Below, piece by piece: positions 26,040 to 31,641 of a stretch of 64,000 nt of DNA (its first letter is position 1; each line of letters begins with the position of its first letter). A program made the translations under genes and the position numbers. The stretch comes from Priestia megaterium. Lineage in GTDB: Bacteria; Bacillota; Bacilli; Bacillales; Bacillaceae_H. The DNA is taken from contig NZ_CP085442.1 of assembly GCF_023824195.1 (NCBI RefSeq), forward strand, positions 3,200,001 to 3,264,000, given 5' to 3'. The notes beneath the pieces are model-generated. The model saw only the letters and a program-made list of their open reading frames with translations. It ran no database searches and was not told the DNA's origin.

Positions 26040-26514
26040 GATGTGCACCTTGTTTACGTGTAAACCATGTTAAAATGATGCCAATAAGCAGCATCAAACA
26101 TGCAAGTACATTCCACGTAATGTCGTAAGGTGCAATCTTCACTCCGTATCGGATTTGATGAAGTCCCATAAGCTTATGCTGCACGGTCCCGTCATAAAGC
26201 TGAAACGCCCCGGCTCCAAGCAATACTCCTCCTATCCACCTTTTCACCCACCAGCCGCCCCGGCGCCTGAGATCTGCCACCATAAAAAGTGATGCAATTG
26301 TAGCGAACCAGCTGAATGCATGAAACAAACCGTCCGACACTAAACCAGCAGCCGTTGTGGACTTATCATAAAAATGATGCCAATGAAGCAGCTGATGAAA
26401 CACTGCTTCATCAATAAAAGCAACTAACCCTACGCCAAACAAAAAGCCTGACCAGCTATTTCGAGTGCGGTGAACCACGCGCTGATTTGTAGTTGCTTCG
26501 TGTTTCTTTTCCAT
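26032..26514 (-). CDS. DUF2243 membrane protein
   Basis: A 160-residue protein with four predicted spans. FIDEAVFHQLLHWHHFYD near 34-51 and LYDGTVQHKLMGLHQIRYG near 106-124 are the His-rich blocks of DUF2243, a family often beside ctaG. The conserved His could bind metal or heme, and its pairing with CtaG suggests help in oxidase assembly, which is inference. It is translationally coupled to ctaG. Its promoter should lie in the short gap after the small-RNA array. Confidence 0.85.
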   Translation of the reverse strand: MEKKHEATTNQRVVHRTRNSWSGFLFGVGLVAFIDEAVFHQLLHWHHFYDKSTTAAGLVSDGLFHAFSWFATIASLFMVADLRRRGGWWVKRWIGGVLLGAGAFQLYDGTVQHKLMGLHQIRYGVKIAPYDITWNVLACLMLLIGIILTWFTRKQGAHHD

Positions 26515-26669
26515 ATATATACCTCCCTGCCAGTTCTTTAAGTTTATATCGATTCTAATGAACGTATACCCTATTAAAGAGAAATGAATCTATAATATGG
26601 AAAAATAGGAGCTATATCCTAATATCGCTTTCACTATCTTTTCACCATAAAGGTATAGGATAGTATTTG

Positions 26670-26745
26670 CGAAGCCAATTAGCATATTTTTTCATAGTTT
26701 TACTCCTTTTGAAGATCTGCTTCCCCAGAGCAGGTCTTTTTTTAT
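26670..26745 (+). ncRNA. Candidate small RNA C1
   Basis: The boxes are TTTCAC (26629) and TTTTCAC (26641); the -10-like TAGGAT is at 26658-26663, ten bases after the second box. Predicted transcript 26670 to the T run at 26745. It ends in GATCTGCT/AGCAGGTC. The body has TTTTTTCATAGTTTTACTCC, complementary to a ribosome site plus AUG AAA AAA. The reverse strand reads as a 17-codon ORF (26644-26697). Confidence 0.6.
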
Positions 26746-26797
26746 ATCCAGTTTCTCTTTTCATCATTTTTTCACCATAAAGGTATAGGATAGTATT

Positions 26798-26874
26798 TGC
26801 GAAGCCAATTAGCATATTTTTTCATAGTTTTACTCCCTTTCTAATGACCTGTTTCCCCAAAGCAGGTCTTTTTT
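26798..26874 (+). ncRNA. Candidate small RNA C2
   Basis: Boxes TTCATC (upstream of 26766; two T shorter than in C3-C5) and TTTTTTCAC (26767-26775); -10-like TAGGAT 26786-26791. The terminator is the second form, GACCTG/CAGGTC with T6. The body is identical to C1 up to the ACTCC block. Confidence 0.6.
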
Positions 26875-26928
26875 ATATCCCGCTTCTCTTTTCATCGTTT
26901 TTTCACCATAAAGGTATAGGATAGTACT

Positions 26929-27005
26929 TGCGAAGCCAATTAGCATATTTTTTTCATAGTTTTACTCCTTTTGAAGATCTGCTTCCCCAGAGCAGGTCTT
27001 TTTTT
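26929..27005 (+). ncRNA. Candidate small RNA C3
   Basis: Boxes TTTTCATC (26889) and TTTTTTCAC (26898-26906); TAGGAT 26917-26922. The terminator has the first form (GATCTGCT/AGCAGGTC). One extra T in the run before CATAG gives seven instead of six; this leaves the RNA layout intact but shifts the frame of the 17-codon ORF on the other strand. Confidence 0.6.
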
Positions 27006-27059
27006 ATATCCAGTTTCTCTTTTCATCATTTTTTCACCATAAAGGTATAGGATAGTACT

Positions 27060-27136
27060 TGCGAAGCCAATTAGCATATTTTTTCATAGTTTTACTCCCT
27101 TTCTAATGACCTGTTTCCCCAAAGCAGGTCTTTTTT
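27060..27136 (+). ncRNA. Candidate small RNA C4
   Basis: Boxes TTTTCATC (27020-27027) and TTTTTTCAC (27029-27037); TAGGAT 27048-27053. The terminator has the second form (GACCTG/CAGGTC, T6). Together C3-C4 repeat the C1-C2 dimer. Confidence 0.6.
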
Positions 27137-27190
27137 ATATCCCGCTTCTCTTTTCATCGTTTTTTCACCATAAAGGTATAGGATAGTACT

Positions 27191-27268
27191 TGCGAAGCCA
27201 ATTAGCATATTTTTTCATAGTTTTACTCCCTTTCTAGTGACCTGTTTCCCCAAAACAGGTCTTTTTTT
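27191..27268 (+). ncRNA. Candidate small RNA C5
   Basis: Boxes TTTTCATC (27151-27158) and TTTTTTCAC (27160-27168); TAGGAT 27179-27184. The terminator is GACCTGTTT/AAACAGGTC with T7, the best paired of the five because a loop-side A restores the stem. Confidence 0.6.
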
Positions 27269-27330
27269 ATTTTTTCTAAAAGCTTCCATCTTTTCACCGT
27301 TTTTTCACTTTTCTTTTGTATACTAAGTTT

Positions 27331-27403
27331 GTCAAAGCAATTTCATCATTTTTCATAAATGACCCCTATTTATTCCCCGCTTTTTGTGAGCGGGGCTTTT
27401 TTT
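27331..27403 (+). ncRNA. Candidate small RNA A
   Basis: Boxes TTTTCACC (27291-27298) and TTTTTTCAC (27300-27308), then ten bases later a good -10 TATACT (27319-27324). The terminator is CCCCGC/GCGGGG with T7. The body differs from class C but again has TTTTTCAT followed by a C-rich block (ACCCCTATT), complementary to AGGGG plus an AUG AAA context. Confidence 0.6.
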
Positions 27404-27489
27404 ATAAGAAAAGCATATTTTTCCCTTATTTTTTAAAAAAGCTTTTCTCTTTTCACCGTTTTTTCACTTTTCTTTTATATACTGTTCTT

Positions 27490-27561
27490 GTCAAAACAAT
27501 TTCATCATTTTTCATAGATGTACCCTATTTGCACCCGCTTCTTATAAGCGGGACTTTTTTT
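27490..27561 (+). ncRNA. Candidate small RNA B
   Basis: Boxes TTTTCACC (27450-27457) and TTTTTTCAC (27459-27467), TATACT (27478-27483) ten bases on. The terminator is CCCGCTT/AAGCGGG with T7. The body is a diverged copy of A (TTTTTCATAGATGTACCCTATT). It lies directly next to the bdbC terminator. Confidence 0.6.
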
Positions 27562-27571
27562 GTTTCCATAC

Positions 27572-27604
27572 AAAAAAGCTTAACCCGGAGGTTAAGCTTT
27601 TTTC
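27572..27604 (-). terminator. Terminator of the bdbC operon
   Basis: Stem AAAAAAGCTTAACC/GGTTAAGCTTTTTT with a 5-base loop. The bdbC stop codon lies in one arm. Confidence 0.9.
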
Positions 27605-28002
27605 GTCTGCTTGCGAAGAACAAGCATCATAATCGTAATGATGGTAAACGCAATAAACGCTAAAAAAGGAATGGTGATAAACCCAAGCCAGTTAATATAT
27701 TGACCTGAGCAAGGAACACCGCTTGTACACGTTTCAAATGCTTTAAGAGCCGGTATCTTCTGCAGGCAATAATGATAGCCAGAAAGGGCCATACCAATCA
27801 CAGAAAACGGCAGGACATATTTGTAGATGAACGTATCATTCCGATACACGGCTACACCTAGCACAATCGCGAGCGGATACATTAAAATTCGCTGATACCA
27901 GCAAAGTTCACACGGGATAAAGTGAAGAACTTCACTAAACATCAAGCTTCCAAGCATCGCGATAAGCGCTGTAATCCACCCGAAAACCAAAGACTTGTTC
28001 AT
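27592..28002 (-). CDS. bdbC: Disulfide oxidoreductase BdbC (DsbB type)
   Basis: A 136-residue membrane protein with four spans that re-oxidises the thiol oxidase BdbD using quinone. The first redox pair is CELC near 31-34 and the second is the pair in CTSGVPC at about 92-98, as in DsbB/BdbC. Its start codon shares one base with the BdbD stop, and AAGGAG lies eight bases upstream inside bdbD, so the two are coupled. It is the last gene of the blaI-M56-bdbD-bdbC operon. Confidence 0.93.
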   Translation of the reverse strand: MNKSLVFGWITALIAMLGSLMFSEVLHFIPCELCWYQRILMYPLAIVLGVAVYRNDTFIYKYVLPFSVIGMALSGYHYCLQKIPALKAFETCTSGVPCSGQYINWLGFITIPFLAFIAFTIITIMMLVLRKQTKKA

Positions 28003-28709
28003 TATTTGTTCTCCTTAGCCGCATCTTTGACCATTTGATCGAAGTCATCGATTGTTTTTCCTTCGAATTTTTTGCCGCCTACATAAATCGTTGGTGTACC
28101 CGTAATGCCTAAGTCGTTGGCTATATTCATGTCTTGATCAAACGCATCTTTTCCTTTTCCGTCTTTAAATGCATTTGCTACTTTTTTCGCATCAGCATCG
28201 CTAGATACTTCTTTCAGTGTGGTTTCTAAGTAAGATTCCGTTAAGACATCTTTCTTTTCATCCGCTGCGTTTTGCTTTTTATAAAGAAGTTCATGGAATT
28301 TCCAAAATGTATCGTTTCCAAGCTCTTTGTATACCGTCTCGGCAAACTCTGCTGCGCGAGAGGAGTCGTTGTTGATAAACGCATAGTTCATAAAGTAGAA
28401 CTTCACTTTACCTGTATCTACATAATCTTTTTGAATCAGCGGGAAAAAGGATTCCGTGAAGTTTTTACAAGCCGGGCATTTGTAATCTCCAAACTCTACC
28501 ACTTCTACCGGAGCTGACTCTTTTCCAAGATACGGCTGATTATCATATGTAAGAGCGGCCTTTTCATCTCCTCCGCCCTTTGACATATTAGAAAGGACGA
28601 TTAACCCTAAAATACAGACCGCAATAATTCCAATCACCCAAAAAATCCACTTGCTCGAGGACGTTTGCTGATTGGGCGTTACTTTTTTCTTTTTCTTTGC
28701 TTTTGACAC
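28002..28709 (-). CDS. bdbD: Thiol-disulfide oxidase BdbD (DsbA type)
   Basis: A 235-residue membrane-anchored DsbA-fold protein that makes disulfide bonds in secreted proteins. It has a Lys-rich cytosolic start, one span at about 22-43, then a thioredoxin-type domain with CPAC in GDYKCPACKNF near 75 and the cis-Pro loop GITGTPTIYVGG near 203. GTG 28709 has AAGGAG eight bases upstream. Paired with bdbC and placed in one operon with a BlaI-type repressor and an M56 protease. Confidence 0.93.
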   Translation of the reverse strand: MSKAKKKKKVTPNQQTSSSKWIFWVIGIIAVCILGLIVLSNMSKGGGDEKAALTYDNQPYLGKESAPVEVVEFGDYKCPACKNFTESFFPLIQKDYVDTGKVKFYFMNYAFINNDSSRAAEFAETVYKELGNDTFWKFHELLYKKQNAADEKKDVLTESYLETTLKEVSSDADAKKVANAFKDGKGKDAFDQDMNIANDLGITGTPTIYVGGKKFEGKTIDDFDQMVKDAAKENK

Positions 28710-28745
28710 AATCTCATCTCCTTCTTTTCTTTCTCTCTTACAAAC

Positions 28746-29597
28746 TTACAAAGCTGTTAGAGCTGTAAAAATTAGCGCACACAAAATAAAAAACACGTAT
28801 AGCGACGTCAGCGTTAAAACAACAGGAGGCTGCATCGGCATTTTCGTTTCCGGATTTAAAATATATTGAATGCGATAATTAACCGACGTATCAGCAAACG
28901 ATACGTGCGCACACGAAAGACTTGTCTGTCCCGTTTTAACCATTTTTAAAAGTGCGCTGCCGATGTGAGCAGACGTGCCATTTTTCACAATTGCATCTTG
29001 ATCAGCCAGCACTTCACGCATGACTTTGAAACGTTTATGGCTCCATTTAATAAACGGAATATACCATAATGCAGAAGCAAGCGTGCTTAGTAAAAATGTT
29101 TTGAGCGGATCTTTGTTTGCAACGTGTGACTGCTCATGGTAAATAACAGCTTCTAGTTCATTTTCATCAAGCACCGAGAGCAATCCTGTAGACAGAACAA
29201 TGTGCGGTGTAAACAACCCCATTGTTAATGCAATGGGCTGATCTGTTGTTAAGACTGTTAAATCCTTTCCGTACGCTTTTTGCAGGTGAGCCGTTGTTGT
29301 TTCATTTCGCAGCTTCATAATCATTTTACGGACTTTCCGCATTTGAATCACTTGCTTTACAGCTTTAATGAACAGTACAAACATCGTATGAAAAATAACC
29401 GCATTCAGCATGTATTCAATAAAAAACAAGCCGAAAAAGTGGGCTACTTTGTTACAAAGTAAAATTAAGTTAAACGATAAATTCCATCCAAACAACAAAT
29501 GCAGCACATACATGCCCATTTGCATAAGCAACGTCACGGCAATAAAAAAGCACAGGTTAAAAATAAGCTTAGAACGCTTTAGTATTCCTTGATTCAT
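28746..29597 (-). CDS. M56-family membrane metallopeptidase (BlaR1/MecR1-like, no sensor domain)
   Basis: A 283-residue membrane protein with four spans and a zinc-protease site HEQSH (His154, Glu155, His158) plus the downstream Glu region EVLADQDAI. It matches the membrane-protease half of BlaR1/MecR1 (M56). Those sensors are about 600 residues long and end in a penicillin-binding domain, which is absent here. It should cleave or inactivate the BlaI-type repressor encoded three bases upstream when some membrane or wall signal is felt; the signal is unknown. Confidence 0.85.
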   Translation of the reverse strand: MNQGILKRSKLIFNLCFFIAVTLLMQMGMYVLHLLFGWNLSFNLILLCNKVAHFFGLFFIEYMLNAVIFHTMFVLFIKAVKQVIQMRKVRKMIMKLRNETTTAHLQKAYGKDLTVLTTDQPIALTMGLFTPHIVLSTGLLSVLDENELEAVIYHEQSHVANKDPLKTFLLSTLASALWYIPFIKWSHKRFKVMREVLADQDAIVKNGTSAHIGSALLKMVKTGQTSLSCAHVSFADTSVNYRIQYILNPETKMPMQPPVVLTLTSLYVFFILCALIFTALTAL

Positions 29598-29600
29598 TGA

Positions 29601-30014
29601 TTATTCATCCTTTTTTAACTGTTTGACTTTTGATTCGAGCATGCTTAACAGTGAATCATCGACTTCTTCTAACGCATCAAGCATATGAGTAACAGCAAGC
29701 GAGCCAAATTCATCGATCAATTCGTGCGTTAACTCTTTCGACTGAGCATCGATAAATTCCTCTTTAGAAAGAATCGGCTGATACATCGACGTACGTCCTT
29801 TTAAACGCTTTTGCAATACGCCTTTTTCCACCAATCGATTCATAACGGTCATAACGGTGTTGAAGTTAACTGCTTTTTCTTTCTCAAGCACGTGCTGCAC
29901 ATCTTTAATGGACATTTCACTTCCGTTCCATAAAGCCGTCATAATTTTTGCTTCAAGCGGGCCAAAAAAGCGATTAAGGCCGGTTTCGTTAAATTTGAAT
30001 TTTTCAATTTTCAT
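29601..30014 (-). CDS. BlaI/MecI/CopY-family repressor
   Basis: A winged-helix repressor of about 137 residues. FFGPLEAKIMTALWNGSEMSIKDVQHVL and FNTVMTVMNRLVEKGVLQKRLKGRTSMYQP match the Penicillinase_R DNA-binding domain; the rest forms the dimer region where the partner protease cuts. I chose ATG 30014 because GAGGTG lies six bases upstream; GTG 30023 would lack a ribosome site. It lies directly behind a perfect 19-bp inverted repeat that should be its own operator, and heads the operon with the M56 protease, bdbD and bdbC. Confidence 0.88.
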   Translation of the reverse strand: MKIEKFKFNETGLNRFFGPLEAKIMTALWNGSEMSIKDVQHVLEKEKAVNFNTVMTVMNRLVEKGVLQKRLKGRTSMYQPILSKEEFIDAQSKELTHELIDEFGSLAVTHMLDALEEVDDSLLSMLESKVKQLKKDE

Positions 30015-30057
30015 ATTTGACACCTCACACTACCAATTGTAGTGTGAGGTGTCAAAT
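30015..30057 (-). promoter_or_regulatory. BlaI-type operator: perfect 19-bp inverted repeat
   Basis: Arms 30015-30033 and 30039-30057 are exact complements, with a 5-base centre. The inner part has the TACAnnnTGTA-like core of BlaI operators. The arm next to the gene contains the ribosome site GAGGTG, and TTGACA and TAGTGT within it are spaced 17 bases, so operator, promoter and ribosome site overlap. In RNA the hairpin would hide the ribosome site. Confidence 0.75.
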
Positions 30058-30098
30058 CCGTCAACTTTTCCATGACAACTGCCTTACAATTGTCATAA

Positions 30099-30236
30099 TC
30101 ACTTTTTTACTTCATCGGTTAAATGCTGAATGGATAGCACAACTGTATCGAGCTTGGCTTCGATTCGGTGAAGTAAATAAAGCGTCACCACAACAGGAAA
30201 ACCAACGTCTGAGACAAGCGTAAACCACTCTGTCAT
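30099..30236 (-). CDS. YvrJ-family small membrane protein
   Basis: A 45-residue protein starting MTEWFTLVSDVGFPVVVTLYLLHR, with one span and an acidic/basic tail ending DEVKK. This is the full pattern of the YvrJ family. AAAGGAGAGAGG precedes the ATG. It is the third gene after DUF1659 and DUF2922, the order common in bacilli, though a terminator-like hairpin stands just before it. Function unknown. Confidence 0.85.
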   Translation of the reverse strand: MTEWFTLVSDVGFPVVVTLYLLHRIEAKLDTVVLSIQHLTDEVKK

Positions 30237-30252
30237 CTTCCTCTCTCCTTTT

Positions 30253-30286
30253 AAAAAAGTCCTTCGCACCGAAGTGGAAGGACTTT
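30253..30286 (-). terminator. Hairpin with T run before yvrJ
   Basis: AAAGTCCTTC/GAAGGACTTTTTT with an 11-base loop. It ends five bases before the yvrJ ribosome site, so it works as an internal terminator or attenuator in the cluster. Confidence 0.8.
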
Positions 30287-30291
30287 CATTT

Positions 30292-30504
30292 TTAAATCGT
30301 AAATTCGGTTACATTTCGCTCAACAATTTGGGCGCCTTTTCTGGCAACGAGCGCTCCGCCGCTTGAAGTAAAGACATCGCTTGCGATCAGCGCGTTCATT
30401 GCTGCTGCAATGGCTGCTGCGTCTAACGTATCTTTTGGTGATTCAATCGATAGGCTTACTGCTTTTTGTGACTCATTCAAAAACTGCATCGTTAAAGTTT
30501 TCAT
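30292..30504 (-). CDS. DUF2922 protein
   Basis: A 70-residue protein. KTLTMQFLNESQKAVSLSIESPKDTLD and the terminal QIVERNVTEFTI match DUF2922, a family usually next to DUF1659 and YvrJ. It is soluble, rich in Ala, and of unknown function. It starts 15 bases after the DUF1659 stop, so the two form an operon. An attenuator-like hairpin follows. Confidence 0.85.
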   Translation of the reverse strand: MKTLTMQFLNESQKAVSLSIESPKDTLDAAAIAAAMNALIASDVFTSSGGALVARKGAQIVERNVTEFTI

Positions 30505-30519
30505 ACTCTACCTCTTTTC

Positions 30520-30738
30520 TTATTTTAAAAGTGAAAACGTGACAACTTCGTTGATTTCAACAAGCGGAAGCGACTGCAAGCTGGCGATGGTTTCGCTTGC
30601 TGTAATGAGTGCATCTGCAGAACTTCCAGGCTGAATGTCCATATAGGATTTTGTCTTTAAATCGGGTTTTCCATCCTCTTTTATTCCTTGTTCTAATACT
30701 AAGCGAAGCTGGCTTGAATGCTGAATTTTTTCTGCCAT
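30520..30738 (-). CDS. DUF1659 protein
   Basis: A 72-residue soluble protein. SSQLRLVLEQGIKEDGKPDLKTKSYMDI and the end LPLVEINEVVTFSLLK match DUF1659. It heads the DUF1659-DUF2922-YvrJ cluster. The start ATG has GAAAGGGG upstream. Function unknown; in B. subtilis the related genes are not linked to a phenotype that I know of. Confidence 0.85.
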   Translation of the reverse strand: MAEKIQHSSQLRLVLEQGIKEDGKPDLKTKSYMDIQPGSSADALITASETIASLQSLPLVEINEVVTFSLLK

Positions 30739-30856
30739 CTTTTATTCCCCCTTTCACTTTATATATAGAAATTGAAATAGGAAAGAGGGATGATGGAAAC
30801 ATAAAAATTTTTGGTTTATAATGGGAGATAGTCTGAGTTAGAAAGAGGCTTTGGTA

Positions 30857-31300
30857 ATGAGAAAGTGGAGCTTTTTATTTTTTGTTCTAGCATTCATGCA
30901 TCCAGCTTCAGCACTTGCTGACGAAGGTGCAGATGAAAAAAAGCTTGGTCCGTTTTACTACACGGTTTCTCATGATTATAGTCGAGAAAAATGGGATGTA
31001 GGGGTGTTAAACCAGCAAGACAAAACGAACATTCCTGAGACTGATTTGAACGATGAAACGCTAAAATTGTTTCAGCGTACGGTTGATGATTTAGCAGACC
31101 TCGCGATTCGATTTGCTGCTATGAGCGTACTGCTTGTATGTTCACTCGTTGTTTTTACGTACTTTCGCATTCAAAAAAAACGCCCTTTTCTCCGCTTGTT
31201 TTTTGTTTTTTCAAGCGTTGGCTTTCTATTTTGCGTCTATACATCATTGGAGTTATTTAAAAAAACTGAACAAGCAAAATCTTTATTTTACTTACTATGA
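30857..31300 (+). CDS. Hypothetical secreted/membrane protein
   Basis: I do not recognise this 147-residue protein. It has a signal peptide (about 1-21, cut after ALA), an outward domain of about 65 residues (KKLGPFYYTVSHDYSREKWDVGV), then two closely spaced spans (about 85-105 and 113-135) with a short basic loop. ATG 30857 is chosen because GAAAGAGG lies eight bases upstream, whereas the longer ORF begins at TTG without a site. It ends at a terminator shared with the minus-strand small gene. Confidence 0.7.
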   Translation: MRKWSFLFFVLAFMHPASALADEGADEKKLGPFYYTVSHDYSREKWDVGVLNQQDKTNIPETDLNDETLKLFQRTVDDLADLAIRFAAMSVLLVCSLVVFTYFRIQKKRPFLRLFFVFSSVGFLFCVYTSLELFKKTEQAKSLFYLL

Positions 31301-31310
31301 CTTGAAACCA

Positions 31311-31338
31311 AAAAAACCAGCCTATTAGCTGGTTTTTT
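31311..31338. terminator. Bidirectional terminator
   Basis: Stem AAAAAACCAGC/GCTGGTTTTTT with a 6-base loop between two converging genes. Confidence 0.88.
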
Positions 31339-31484
31339 CATGCATTTCTTACGGTTATGTACTTCTGTTCATACGTCATTTCTTCCGTTTGCTTTTGCTG
31401 CTCCAAATGGTAATAAGCAGCGCATACTCCTCCTAACCCAGCCAGTGCTAGGACAATTAGAAGTATGGATGTCGCTTTTTTCAT
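31338..31484 (-). CDS. Small signal-anchored protein, 48 residues
   Basis: Short ORF with AGGGGAG eight bases before ATG 31484. The product starts MKKATS, has one hydrophobic segment at about 6-23 and a hydrophilic Gln/Glu/Tyr-rich tail (YHLEQQKQTEEMTYEQ). A single-pass membrane or cleaved export product. A long ORF on the opposite strand is only its shadow. The stop codon lies in the edge of the shared terminator. Function unknown. Confidence 0.7.
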   Translation of the reverse strand: MKKATSILLIVLALAGLGGVCAAYYHLEQQKQTEEMTYEQKYITVRNA

Positions 31485-31641
31485 TGCTTTTTCTCCCCTT
31501 ATGTTTAACCCTACCTAGCAACGGCATCCGTAAAAAAGAGTCCCCTTTCTCTTCTTCACTTGCTCATTACTTACGAAAGATATTATCATACTTTTTTTCA
31601 CTTTTGTCATTTTTTTAGTTATTGTCAAAAAATTGTATATT

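Larger units (their letters stand above)
26629..27561 (+). repeat. Tandem array of seven promoter-RNA-terminator cassettes
   Basis: Five near-identical cassettes of about 130 bp (class C) are followed by two diverged cassettes (classes A and B). Every cassette has, in order, two TTTTCAC-like boxes 11 bp apart, a -10-like hexamer exactly ten bases after the second box, a body of about 70-80 bases and a GC stem with a T run, all on the plus strand. Class C units alternate two forms of the terminator stem, so the array grew by copying a dimer. It lies between DUF2243 and bdbC. There are no CRISPR-like spacers. Confidence 0.8.

Noticed and set aside
25281..26514. A link of DUF2243/CtaG with the small RNA array as one operon
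   Set aside because: The array is transcribed in the opposite direction by its terminators and promoter-like boxes, so it is a neighbour, not a leader.
26629..27561. CRISPR array
   Set aside because: The repeats are about 130 bp, nearly identical over their full length, and contain terminators. There are no unique spacers and no cas genes.
31340..31618. 92-residue plus-strand ORF
   Set aside because: Shadow of the small signal-anchored protein on the minus strand, which has the proper ribosome site.
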